Shown here: piece after piece, positions 1 to 10,199 of the stretch
Layout of the letters: each line of letters opens with the position of its first letter
How positions within the stretch are numbered: position 1 is the first letter of the stretch
NCBI RefSeq assembly: GCF_016097555.1
Contig: NC_054702.1
Location: 106,604,226-106,668,225, forward strand
Reading direction: 5' to 3'
Length of the DNA: 64,000 nt
Origin: Gigantopelta aegis
Taxonomy: Eukaryota > Mollusca > Gastropoda > Neomphalida > Peltospiridae
Program-made: the position numbers and the translations under genes
The notes under the pieces: generated by a model
What the model saw: the letters and a program-made list of their open reading frames with translations, nothing else
The model's database searches: none
Told to the model about the DNA's origin: nothing

Positions 1-1767
1 TATGTCCAAAGACTTTTTCAAAACCATCAAATATGCTACGTCATTGGAAGACCTTCTATTCAGCTCAACTCCAGGCTCCTATGGCTCCTATAGCTCCTGC
101 TCCTGCTCCGGCTCCTATAGCTCCTGCTCCTCCTGCTCTGGCTCCTATAGCTCCGGCTCCCCTGGCTCCTATAGCTCCTGCTCCTATAGCTCCTGCTCCG
201 GCTCCTCTGGCTCCTATAGCTCCTGCTCTCCGGCTCCTAGGGCTCTCCGCCTCTATAGCTCCTATATAGCTCCTGCTCCTAGGCTCCTATAGCTCCTGCT
301 CCTGCTCCTCTGGCTCCTATAGCTCCGGCTCCTAGGGCTCCTCTGGCTCCTCTAGCTCATATAGCTCCTGCTCCTGCTCCTCTGGCTCCTATAGCTCCTC
401 TGGCTCCTATAGCTCCGGCTCCTAGGGCTCCTCTGGCTCCTCTAGCTCATATAGCTCCTCCTGCTCCTCTGGCTCCTATAGCTCCTGCTCATAGGGCTCC
501 TATAGCTCCTGCTCCGCTGCAGCAGCAGCCCCTAAGATTGTTACATCCGTTCACCATGATCGTGTCGGGGCCCACGTCGTGTGGAAAAACATTTTTGTTG
601 TACAAACTGCTAAGGGATGGTAAAATCCACCCGCCTCCTCAGCGCATCATCTGGCTCTACAAACGATGGCAACCTCTCTATGATACGATCAAAATGGTTG
701 CTCGAGTAAAATTTTGTTCAAGGTCAGAAATCTCATCGTGTTGGACGACCTGATGTCTACAGCTGGAAAAGACCCTCGCATCACCGATCTGTTCACGGAA
801 GGAAGTCACCACAGAAACCTCTCTATGATTGCCATCAACCAGAACCTCTATAACAGCAAGGACCCGACACAAAGAAGAAACTGTCATTACCTGGCACTGT
901 TCAACAACCCCATCGACAAGCAGCAAGTCCTAACCTTGGCACAGCAGATGTATCCTGGAAATACTCGTCATTTCAAGCAGCGGTTTGAGGAAGCTACCCA
1001 CAGGCCCTACGGACATCTCTTGGTGGACTTAAAACCGACCACGCCCGAACATTGGCGCCTTCCACCAAATGGTTTAGAGACGGGGCCGTCCGGATGGTAT
1101 ATAAGCACGAGTGTAACGGCGAATGTCTCAGAAGAGTTTCAACCACCGTCGGAGAAGGAGCTCTACGAGCAAATCATGCAAAGAAACGCATTCAAGAGAG
1201 AAAACTACCAGGCATACCCGCCTACGAAAGTGACGACGAAGAAGAAGAAGATGAGGTAGAGCCCTATCTGAAAAAGGTCAAGAGGATGCAGTCTTGCGAT
1301 ACGTGTGGTCTGGTCTTTAAAGACGGGAGTGACTTGCAGCGACACGTGAAAACGTGCGAGGAGGGAAATGAAGAGCCGTCGTCCGATCTGGAAAACGAAG
1401 GCGTACGTCTGATGATCGAGCGTGAATTCGACATCAATCGTGACTATTTCGAAAGCAAGAGGAAACGCTACGAAGAAAAAAAAAAAACATGTCCCAAGAT
1501 GCCATCGAAAGAAACATGAAGACATTGCAATGGAAGTTATTTAAAGACACGTACTCTCGCTTTCTGACGTATATGCATTACTTTGACAAAGGCCCCAACA
1601 GGAGAAAAATTCTACAGTTTGTGAATTCAGACAGAGATCTCAGACCACAGATTCGTTCTAAATTAAATCAGTATCGTTCCTCGATCGGCGAATATTTGGA
1701 CGAACAAGACGACGACGATACCGACGATGAGGATACTGATGATGAGCACGAAGATGAAGAGAAATGA
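1..1767 (+). mobile_element. Polinton/Maverick-like element, partial fossil
   Basis: Fragment of a capsid-bearing-type virus-like element; the left part lies outside the window. Recognisable parts, in order, are an Ala/Pro-type low-complexity tract, an FtsK/A32-type packaging ATPase region with a Walker A-like SGPTSCGKT and a Walker B-like LIVLDDL, a C2H2 zinc-finger-like stretch (CDTCGLVFKDGSDLQRHVKTC has the Cys/His spacing), and a short acidic-tailed reading frame that ends at 1767. A polyadenylation-like AATAAA lies near 1876. The copy looks broken, with about two or three breaks in the part visible, so it is a fossil of moderate age. Family assignment rests on the ATPase and zinc finger only; no terminal repeats or integrase are visible here. 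Confidence 0.6.
60..525. repeat. GC-rich tandem repeat (gctcctatagctcctgctcc-type)
   Basis: Short units built on gctcctatagctcctgct recur with small changes across this interval. One frame reads as Ala-Pro/Ile repeats and another as Ser/Gly/Tyr/Cys repeats, so peptide content alone does not prove coding. It lies immediately before the ATPase region of the virus-like element and may be its low-complexity N-terminal linker. Confidence 0.8.
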
Positions 1768-1897
1768 ACACTCATATTATTCACATGTCGCCCTTAAGGC
1801 CTCTCGATGTAACCCAATGTGTGTCCATTGCATGTGTAGTTGTCTCTAGAGAGACCAGCGATTGTACTTTAGAAAAATAAATAAATTAAAAACCAAA
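1768..1897. other. non-coding end of the element fragment
   Basis: AT-rich sequence with AATAAATAAA near 1876, followed by a T-run at 1906-1925. No gene is visible. Confidence 0.4.
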
Positions 1898-2110
1898 CCA
1901 TTGCGTTTTTTTTTTTTTTTTTTTTACTCCATGACTAGATTTGTGATTGGATATTTTTACCGCTACTTTATAGTAGCAAGAGTTGTGTGCACAGGACATC
2001 ACATACCACGGCCTTTGATATACCAGACATAATGCACTGGTTGGCTATAGCCTATTTGGCCATCGATGGGGATCGATCCTAGATTGATCACTGTATTTAC
2101 CCATTTGGTA
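1898..2110 (-). repeat. SINE fragment, - orientation
   Basis: Read on the - strand this contains the conserved body of the window's tRNA-derived SINEs (ggatcgatcccc-type B box near 2070, then accagtgca, aaaggccgtggtatgtg). It is the first of two similar copies; the second is at 2415-2580. Confidence 0.65.
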
Positions 2111-2256
2111 ATTAAAAAGCCCTGTACGAAGGCTAGTACTCTAGTATTCTGTTTAAAAATGCAGCTATTTCCCTTTGGTTAACACGTACTACTTGTTAAA
2201 CCCATGGCGGCGCGTGTGTCGCCGACTTACACTAATGGATTAATCACGTGTGACAT

Positions 2257-2271
2257 CTCTCTCTCTCCCCC

Positions 2272-2365
<94 letters not shown>

Positions 2366-2413
2366 AGCTGTCTCTCTCTGTCTATCTCTGTCTCTCTGTC
2401 TCTCTCTCTCTCT
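2257..2413. repeat. (TC)n microsatellite
   Basis: Almost pure CT dinucleotides, with a few CTGTCTAT interruptions near the right end. It separates the two similar SINE fragments. Confidence 0.95.
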
Positions 2414-2414
2414 C

Positions 2415-2580
2415 AACCATTGCGTTTGTTTTTTGTGTATTCTACTCTATAACTAGATTTGTGATTGAATATTTCTTCCGCTACTTTATAGTAGCAAGAG
2501 TTGTGTGTACAGGACAGCACATACCACGGCCTTTGATATACCAGACATAATACACTGGTTGTCTATAAAGGCTTGTACTC
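2415..2580 (-). repeat. second copy of the 1898 SINE fragment
   Basis: Starting at accattgcgtttg, this matches 1898-2043 for about 145 bases, including flanking sequence that is not SINE core (ctagatttgtgattg, gctactttatagtagcaaga). This indicates a local direct duplication rather than two separate insertions. Confidence 0.7.
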
Positions 2581-2688
2581 TTGGGAAATACTCGTGTTTA
2601 AAATGTAGTTAAAAGAGTATAGGTTAGGTTGGAGCGTTGAGTTGCAGCGTTCTTTCTTCATAGCAAATGCGTTTTCTCCTTCTCTCAT

Positions 2689-2691
<3 letters not shown>

Positions 2692-2723
<32 letters not shown>

Positions 2724-2773
2724 TACTTCGTGTTTGTAATTCACACACACACACGCACGCACGCACGCACACA
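2692..2773. repeat. (CA)n microsatellites
   Basis: Two CA-rich tracts, with acgc variants in the second, are separated by about 25 bases of unique sequence. Confidence 0.9.
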
Positions 2774-2799
2774 CGCACAAAACGTTTGTATTTAATTAT

Positions 2800-2972
2800 G
2801 AAATACTGGCCCCATAAGGGGTATGAGATTGTGTATATAAAAGATCCCTTGCTACTCATGGAAAAAATGTAGCGGGTTTCCTCTCTAAACTGTCAAAATT
2901 AAGTTTTTCATCCAATAACCGATGATTCATAAATCAATGTACTCTAGTGATGTCGCTAAACACAAACAAACT
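2800..2972 (+). repeat. SINE-B 3' portion
   Basis: Contains tataaaagatcccttgctac, tgtagcgggtttcctctc, an AT-rich tail and the ending gtcgctaaacacaaacaaac. This tail type (here called SINE-B) recurs at 8674, 20092, 42944 and 53860. The 5' tRNA-like head is missing. Confidence 0.75.
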
Positions 2973-3554
2973 TTCACGGTCAGTGTGCATACCATAACAA
3001 ATTTATTCTGCTACTTGAGACGGGCACGCGTCGGTATGTCTTTTGCAGTTCACCTGGTTTCATAAACACTCGGAGAGGCGTAATAAAATGTCTTTGTATG
3101 AGGGCCGATGAAGAGGTCTGATAAAGTACTCCTCTATTATAAAACGAATGAATGGCTCAATGATCCTCCGAACACAAAAGAAAACGTCGACAATGTGCTA
3201 AAGAAATACAAATGAATGAAAATCATCACACACGCATTTTGTCTGGCGACATGAAAGCCTCACTTTAAACCAAACAGTCGGCAAACAGTTACAGTCCTTC
3301 CCCACGAGACATATTTTAACGGCTATTATTTTGGGTGTCTAGAATAAAACACTGTGAAAAAACATCCAGGTGTATGTCCACTGTCAATACAAAAAAAACC
3401 ACACACAATAGACGTTATACAATGAAGCCAAAACCAACATCAACGTCACTTACACCTGGCCTATACATAGTGTTATTATTAATTGTTGTTTCTTTGCTTT
3501 TATTTGTTTGCCGACACCAGTTTGTTTGGTAATATGCAATACATTTAATTGAAT
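2973..3554. other. no feature recognised
   Basis: AT-rich sequence without a convincing coding frame, repeat or RNA gene. Confidence 0.4.
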
Positions 3555-3855
3555 ACATCATGATCGCACACCTGCACCCAGACCATTGGCTCTTACCATG
3601 ATCGCACACCTACACAAAGGCCATTGTCTCTTACCATGATCGCACACCTACACAAAGGTCATTGTCTCTTACCATGATCGCATACCTTTCCAAAGCCATT
3701 GTTTCCTACCGAGGCCATACACCTGCACCCACCTATACAAAGGCCATTGTCTCCTACCAAGGTCAGACACCTGCACCCTCCTATACAAAGGCCATTGTTT
3801 CCTACACAAAAGCCCATTGTCTATACCAAGCCCATTGTCTCCTACCAAGGTCACG
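3555..3855. repeat. minisatellite, ~40-bp units
   Basis: Units of the form accatgatcgcacacctaca + caaaggccattgtctctt repeat about seven to eight times. They are regular at the left and degenerate with inserted pieces (caaggtcagacacctgcacc) at the right. Confidence 0.85.
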
Positions 3856-4690
3856 TGATCACGGGAAAGTAGGTCATGACTCTATACAGGCCTGTATACT
3901 ACTGTTAAACAAAACAAAGTTTTGTACCTTATATTGTAGTGAGTCGTAGAAACATACTATTATGTTATAAAAATCATTATCTAGAGCCATCGTGGCCGAG
4001 TCTCTTCCCATCTCCTATCCCCAGTGGCGAATTTAAACGGTGGGGGCAGGGATGAATGAGTCATGTAATCACGGCACTATTTCATCTTACCTGCATCGTC
4101 TACAGGATTACTGCTACTCACAGGACTAGCTCATCACTGTTTAAATAGCGATTAAGAATGCAATTCAACAAATCTTTCTCCAATTTAAATCTAGGCCGCC
4201 CGCTCTAAATTATGCGACCAAAATTATCAATGAGTACATTATTATTTATGTTTCTCTTTTTGGAAGCGCATCTAAATTCGTCGCGCGAGAGCTAAAAGGT
4301 CTAAGTGGCAGATACGACCTAAAACGTCTTTTTTTGCATATTCGGAATCGTCATCCCCGATTACACATTGTTACAAAAAATCGTAGCTGTGTCTCTAATT
4401 GCATCGCTTATACAGAAGGATTTAAATGGTCTAAGTGAATCATAGATACCAATTTGCACGAAAATAGACGTAACTGACACATAAGACTTTCCTCCGATTT
4501 GCTTGCTGTCCATTATGAGAACACGACTGGTCGTGTGTGGTAGATACACCCTTTTTAAATACAGTTCATTATATAATTATGTCTGACATAGGTCGTATGT
4601 GCCAAATACGACACATGTATTCTTTGTTATCGGTCTGTGATAGAAATTACAAATGCGAAGTACAATAGAGTATACATTATGTCAATATTT
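3856..4690. other. no gene; scattered short GGTCGTA-like motifs
   Basis: No coding frame is convincing. Motifs such as ggtctaagtg, acgacctaaaac and ggtcgtatgtgcc occur between 4290 and 4600, similar to the motifs inside the transposon that follows. This could be an older, related copy. Confidence 0.35.
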
Positions 4691-4961
4691 CGTCACCTTA
4701 TTATGAAAGGTCGTAACTGACCAAATTGCCAAAATCAATGTTTTTGTTTCATATGAATCTTCAGTGGTGAAACCTATTGTTGGCATACAATGGTCGTAAT
4801 TGAGGCAATTGTTATTAACATATGGGTCAAAGTATTGGGTAGTAACTGATGATGTACTAGGTTTGTTCAGTAACACAAGGTTGCAAGTAAAATTAATTTA
4901 GTAAGATAAGGTCTAGGTGACTACTGAGCATGTTTAGTACCAGTTTCCTGTTTCAGAAAGC

Positions 4962-5144
4962 ATGGCTTCAAGAAGAAAACAGTTGTTTACTGTCAGCCAA
5001 GTTCTCGAATCATTAACTGATTCAGATGATTCAGATCCTGTTTATTCATCTGAAGATGAATATAAACCTACAAAGTCTGATCTAGAGTCAGAATTGAGTA
5101 GCGATAATGATAAGTACAGTAAACAAAATGCTAACGAAAGCTAA
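4962..5144 (+). CDS. short acidic ORF, possible N-terminal exon of a transposon protein
   Basis: A 60-residue frame starts at an ATG (catggcttc) just after a splice-acceptor-like tttcag and ends in TAA. It begins MASRRKQLFTVSQVLESL and continues with Ser/Asp/Glu-rich sequence (TDSDDSDPVYSSEDEYKP). Basic starts followed by acidic tracts are common at the N-termini of invertebrate transposon-encoded proteins. No catalytic motif is present. I do not recognise the family. It may be spliced to the Cys-rich region downstream, or be a remnant. Confidence 0.4.
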   Translation: MASRRKQLFTVSQVLESLTDSDDSDPVYSSEDEYKPTKSDLESELSSDNDKYSKQNANES

Positions 5145-5233
5145 TTATAAAAATGTACATGGTGTAACTTTCATTGTTTTGGGGCCTGTATTAGGTTAGT
5201 GATAATATTAATAATATTGCGTTTTCTTTAGAC

Positions 5234-5581
5234 GGGGGGGGGGGGGGGGGGGGGGGACGTAGCCCAGTGGTAAAGCGCTCGCTCGATGCGCGGTCGGTTT
5301 GGGATTGATCCCCGTCGGTGGGCCCATTGGGCTATTTCTCGTTCCAGCCAGTGCACCATGACTGGTATATCAAAGGCCGAGGTATGTAGGCCTACTACCC
5401 TGTCTGTGAGATGCTGTATATAAAAGATCCCTTGCTGCTAATCGAAGAGAGTAGGTCACGAAATGGCGACAACGGGTTTCCTCTCTCAACATCTGTCTGG
5501 TCCTTAACCATATGTCTCACGTCATATAACCGTAAAACAAATGTGCTGAGTGTGTCGTTAAAACATTTCTTTCTTTTGACA
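5234..5581 (+). repeat. G-run followed by SINE-A
   Basis: About 23 consecutive G (5234-5256) precede a near-complete tRNA-derived SINE: gtagcccagtggtaaagcgc (A-box-like), ggtcggtttgggattgatcc (B-box-like), then a conserved body and the tail cgttaaaacatttctttctt. I call this tail type SINE-A; other copies lie at 17690 (-), 44684 and 54174. Confidence 0.85.
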
Positions 5582-5604
5582 GGTGATTATTTTAAAATGT
5601 AGCG

Positions 5605-5830
5605 AGTCCATTTAGTCGAACAATCATTCATTCATTTGGTCAGTTATTCCCTGAGTCAATATGTGAGTCAGTCAGTCAGTCAATCAGTCAGTTGGTCGTT
5701 CAGTCGTTCATAGTCAGCCAGTCAGTCACAGTCGGAGAGAGAGAGACACAGAGGGACAGAGAGAGAGAGAGAGAGAGAGACAGGGAGCCATAGACAGAGA
5801 AAGAGAGAAACAGAGAGAGAGACACACACA

Positions 5831-5898
<68 letters not shown>

Positions 5899-5960
5899 AA
5901 AATATCTTCCCCACATATAAAAGATTGATTGTTACTAATGGAGAAATGTAGAGGGTTCTC
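5605..5960. repeat. (AGTC)n and (GA)n microsatellites plus a SINE scrap
   Basis: Imperfect AGTC/CAGT repeats (about 5630-5735) run into a GA tract (5734-5897, interrupted by a cacaca run). This is followed by a short SINE scrap, tataaaagattgattgttac, at 5918. Confidence 0.85.
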
Positions 5961-6056
5961 TCTTAGACTATGTTTGACTGAAACCCAAGCCTAATAGAAG
6001 AAACATGGGCTCTCCCCCATTTATTTATTTACAATGCCTTGACTAAAATATTGAAA

Positions 6057-7538
6057 ATGGTCCAACTTTGCAGAGTCCGACATTTGCATGCCCCAAAGGT
6101 CAACGCCAAGGAAGACCAAAAGAAAATTCCAAGCACGATCTCGTCAGAAAAAAGGACAATACCAACAACTAGTAGCGAAAGAGCTGGAGGCGTGACTGAT
6201 GAAGACCAGCTGAATAACGGGGATGATGGAGAATCGGGTGTTGGTGGTGAAGCTAAGCCAAATGTTGACCAGGAAGCAGAGCCGGATGTTTTTGACAAAG
6301 CAGAGCCGAATTTTGGGGACGAAGCAGAGCCGGATGTTTGTGACAAAGCACAGCCGAATGTTGGGGACGAAGCAGAGCCGGATGTTAGTGACAAAGCAGA
6401 GCCGAATGTTGGGGACGAAGCAGAGCCGGATGTTTGTGACAAAGCACAGCCGAATGTTGGGGACGAAGCAGAGCCGGATGTTTGTGACAAAGCACAGCCG
6501 AATGTTGGGGACGAAGCAGAGCCGGATGTTTGTGACAAAGCACAGCCGAATGTTGGGGACGAAGCAGAGCATGATGTCTGTGACGAAGCAGTGCCGAATG
6601 TTGGGGACGAAGCAGAGCCGGATGTCTGTGACGAAGCAGAGCCGAATGTTGGGGACGAAGCAGAGCCGGATGTCTGTGACGAAGCAGAGCCGAATGTTGG
6701 GGACGAAGCAGAGCTGGATGTCTGTGACGAAGCAGAGCCAAATGTTGGGGACGAAGCAGAGCCGAATGTCTGTGACAAAGCAGAGCCGAATGTTGGGGAC
6801 GAAGAAGAGCCGAATGTTGGGGGCGAATGTTGGGGACGAAGCAGAGCCGCATGTTGGGGACGAAACAGAGCCGAATGTTGGGGACGAAGCAGAGCCGAAT
6901 ATGGGGGACAAAACAGAGCCGAGTGTTCGGGATGATGGAGAATCGGGTGTTGGTGGCGAAGTAGATGGAAAGCCGAATGTTGGGGACGAAGCAGAGCCTA
7001 ATGGAGGTGATGACAGAGAGCTGAATGAAGGGAATGGTGTAGAACTAAAAGGATGTGGTAGAAAAAGAGTGCGAAATGTAAGTGAATGGAAGCAGAGTGT
7101 AAGGAAAAGAGCCAGGAATGAAGGTAAAGAATACACATCGCGAAAAGCGACTGTAGTTCCGGAAAGGAAGATCATCTATCACCGATGCGGTAGATGCGTT
7201 AACAGATGTAATGATATTTTGCCTGATGATGATAGAGACAGGATTTTTCAGAGTTATTGGCAAATGGGAGACAAAGGCAGCGTGATTACATAGCCAGCCA
7301 TGTATGTATAAAGGAGGTCAACAAGAAGAAAACGGCAGACACCAGGCGCAATAGTACTCTGCATTACTTTTTCACTATTAACGACAGGAGGGTTAAAGTG
7401 TGCCAGACAGTATTTCTGAAGACACTAGGTATTGGGGAGAAAACAGTGACATATACATTGAGCCACCGTTCAGAAACAGGCCAGTCTGCAAGAGAAGGGA
7501 GATGCAAATCACCTGGTATTAAAAACCTTGAAAAATGA
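6057..7538 (+). pseudogene. repeat-bearing Cys-rich gene of a DNA transposon, broken
   Basis: The N-terminal part reads MVQLCRVRHLHAPKVNAKED and then about 29 octapeptide units of the type A-E-P-(N/D)-V-(G/C)-D-E/K. A basic stretch (GCGRKRVRNVSEWKQSVRKR) follows. The C-terminal domain holds HRCGRCVNRCNDILPDDD, FQSYWQMGD, QRDYIASHV, RRNSTLHYFF and VCQTVFLKTLGI. The C-terminal pattern (Cys cluster, F-x-Y-W-x-x-G-D, Y-F, V-C-x-T-x-F-L-x-T-L) is one I have seen in multicopy invertebrate proteins, but I cannot name its family or function. The frame shifts at least twice: near 6825 inside the repeats, and near 7270 between the FQSYW and QRDYI blocks. It sits inside the TIR-bounded element, so a transposon origin is likely. 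Confidence 0.5.
6268..6990 (+). repeat. 24-bp coding minisatellite with 48-bp higher-order period
   Basis: Units gcagagccgaatgttgggga + cgaa (24 bp) alternate with gcagagccggatgtttgtga + caaa, so the true period is often 48 bp. The length is a multiple of three and keeps the octapeptide frame until the frameshift near 6825. Open frames on the opposite strand are a by-product of this periodicity. Confidence 0.95.
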
Positions 7539-7852
7539 TGAATGTTGATTTAATTATGTTGATTTATTTTGTTTCAAAACAAATATACAAACGTCGTACG
7601 TAATTATACTTCAGATGTCCTTTAGAATCTTTGAGAATGGCAAGGACGTAAGTGAAATTTTACAAAGATTACATAACCTATCGAAGAAAGGTATATGTAA
7701 CCATTAATGTCTCCTTAGGTCATAAATAAAACCATTAATGCATTTGCATATTAAAATAAGTCTGATTTTTCAAAAGGGGTGAAACATATTTTTCGTTTTT
7801 TTTCTCAAAAACAAGAAAATGTCACTTACGACCTCTTCATAATAAGGTGACG

Positions 7853-8454
7853 ATTTGTATGTGCTTGAATCCTAAAATAATATGACTTTTGTCATTGTGA
7901 GAGCCCTGTCTATTTAAGAAAACATTTGGTACTATATGCAACGAACCATTTGGCAACAGACAAGAATGGTGTCACCATAATTATAATAATAAACATGTTT
8001 TGGTGAATTAGATAGATACAATTTTAAATCATAATAATGTTGTATGTGGCATAATTACACTGATTTTGGATGTACATGTATTTAATTATATGTTACGGTG
8101 ATCAAGTTCCTCCTTTCAGCTGCCTTTGAAGACCTACAGGATTGCCCTAATGTAGCAATATTGCTCATACAAACGTCATTGTAAGTTATCCAGGACAAAG
8201 TCCAGTAACAAAAGACAGTGTAATCAGACGTACGGTTAAAAGTCCGTTAAAATGTCGCCTCAACATAAACGATAGCAAGATCTATGAACTTTTATTAACT
8301 TTACAGTTAACAAATATTTGCAACAGAATATCCCTGTCCTGAGTCAGACCCCTGATCCTATTGGAGGCCGGACTCTGGATAGACGTGTTCGAAACCCTAG
8401 TGGTATGTGGACTAAGCTAAGCAACAGAATGTTGAACGTGAACATGACACAACA
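7853..8454. other. no feature recognised
   Basis: AT-rich DNA beyond the right end of the transposon candidate. No gene or RNA is visible. Confidence 0.4.
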
Positions 8455-9150
8455 CACACACATCAAAACATTAGCACAACATAGGACACACAACAGAAGC
8501 TGAACATGACATAGCACACACAACAGGACCTGAACATAACATAGCTCACACAACAGGACCTGAACATGATATATAACACACAAAAGAACAAGACCTGAAC
8601 ATAACATAGCAAAAAGCTGAACATGAGAAAATAATAACCATAGAAAATGAACGTGACATAGCACTTGCGACAGTTTATTTGTTTGTTTTGTTTAACAGCA
8701 CAACTAGAGCACATTGATTAATTAATCACCGGCTATTGGATGTCAAACATTTGGTAATTATGACTCATAGTCATCAAAGGAAACCCGCTATATGTTTCCT
8801 AATGCAGGAAGGTATCTTTTATATGCACTTTCCCACAGACAGGACAGCACATACCATGGCCTTTATTGAGTCACTTGCGACAGAACTTAAACATGGCATA
8901 GCACTCACAACAGAACCTGAACATAATGGAGAACTCGCAACAAAACCTGAACATGACGTGGCACACACAACAGAACCTGAATGTGACATAGTACACACAA
9001 CAGAACCTGAAGAAGAACATGACAGAACACACATACAACATACCATGATCATGACATAGCACACACAAGAGAACTTGAACATGACATATCACTCACAACA
9101 GACGCAGAAAATAATTTAGCACACACAACAGAAACCGGAGAATTGATCAC
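8455..9150. repeat. degenerate tandem repeat of acacaacaggacctgaacat type
   Basis: Loosely repeated pieces (gaacatgacatagcacacac, acaacagaacctgaacatga) of roughly 30 bp occur on both sides of a SINE. In one frame they read HTTEPE repeatedly, which is related to the decapeptide repeat of the next array. This looks like the older, decayed edge of that array. Confidence 0.75.
8674..8871 (-). repeat. SINE-B, - orientation, inserted into a tandem array
   Basis: The - strand copy begins (tail side) with tttatttgtttgttttgttt and has the conserved SINE-B body (ggctattggatgtcaaacat, tatcttttatatgcactttc). It is flanked by a perfect 12-bp target duplication cacttgcgacag at 8662-8673 and 8872-8883. This proves retrotransposition into the tandem repeat. 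Confidence 0.9.
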
Positions 9151-9159
9151 TTAACACTC

Positions 9160-10195
9160 AACAAAACACGGAGAGAACACTGCACATAATATAGTCTGGA
9201 TATATCACTGAACACACATCATACATAACCTGGAGAGATCTCTGAACACAGTAGAACCTGAAGAGATCACTGAACACAACAGAACCTGGAGAAATTCCTG
9301 AACACACAATAGAACCTGGATAGATCACTGAACACACAACAGAACCTGGAGAGATCATTAAACACACATCATAACCTGGAGAGATCACTGAACACACAAC
9401 ACAACCTGGAGAGATCACTGGACACACAACAGAACCTGGAGAGATCACTGCACACACAACAGAACATGGAGAGATCACTGAACACACAACATAACCTGGA
9501 GAGATCACTGAACACACATCATAACCTGGAGAGATCACTGAACACACAACAGAACCTGGAGAGATCACTGAACACACAACAGAATCTGGAGAGATCATTG
9601 AACACACAATAGAACTTGGAGAGATCACCAGACACACAACGGAACCTGGAGAGATCACTGAACACACAATATAACCTGGAGAGTTCACTGGACACACAAC
9701 AGAACCCGGAGAGATCACCAAATACACAATAAAATCAGGAGTGTGCACTGAACACACAACAGAACCCGGAGAGTACACCCAGCACACAACAAAACCTGGA
9801 GAGATCACTGGACACACAGTAGAACCTGGAGATCACTGGACACACAACATAATCTAGAGAGATCACTGAACACACATTATAACCTGGAGAGTTCACTGGA
9901 CACACAACAGAACCCGGAGAGATCACCAAATACACAATAAAATCAGGAGTGTGCACTGAACACACAACAGAACCCGGAGAGTACACCCAGCACACAACAA
10001 AACCTGGAGAGATCACTGGACACACAGTAGAACCTGGAGATCACTGGACACACAACATAATCTAGAGAGATCACTGAACACACATTATAACCTGGACACA
10101 CAACAGAACCCGGAGAGATCACCAAATACACAACAAACCCAGGAGTGTATACCCAACACACAGCAGAAGCTGTAGGTTTTACTGTTCACTCAATA
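9160..10195. repeat. 30-bp minisatellite array
   Basis: About 33 units of approximately acctggagagatcactgaac + acacaacaga. A block of about 190 bp (near 9735-9925) is repeated at 9945-10135, which shows higher-order duplication. On the + strand a 30-bp unit reads as the decapeptide GEITEHTTEP, but several units carry TAA (acataacctgg), so the array is not an intact coding repeat. The long - strand frames are shadows of the period. Confidence 0.95.
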
Positions 10196-10199
10196 TAAC

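Larger units (their letters stand above)
4691..7852 (+). mobile_element. TIR-bounded DNA transposon candidate (family unknown)
   Basis: The left end at 4691 begins cgtcaccttattatgaaagg followed by tcgtaactgac. The right end (7821-7852) is its near-perfect inverted complement, about 31 bp with one extra base. The motif ggtcgtaactga recurs near the left end at 4709, 4791 (ggtcgtaattga) and 4835 (gggtagtaactga), as expected of subterminal transposase-binding repeats. Inside lie an acidic ORF (4962-5144) and a broken Cys-rich gene (6057-7538). A SINE, a G-run, AGTC and GA microsatellites have been inserted or have expanded between them. No target duplication was clear. Confidence 0.55.

Noticed and set aside
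2204-5916. Leu/Ser-repeat reading frames over TC and GA tracts
   Set aside because: Pure microsatellite translations.
6029-7175. Long - strand open frames rich in TFGSASS or PNIRLCFV repeats
   Set aside because: They are opposite-strand shadows of the 24-bp repeat, whose period keeps several frames open.
9158-10161. - strand frames with VCSVISPGSV repeats resembling a membrane protein
   Set aside because: Shadow of the 30-bp minisatellite; no unique sequence or domain at either end.
9160-10195. CRISPR-like array of regular 30-bp repeats
   Set aside because: Units are contiguous without unique spacers and the DNA is eukaryotic.
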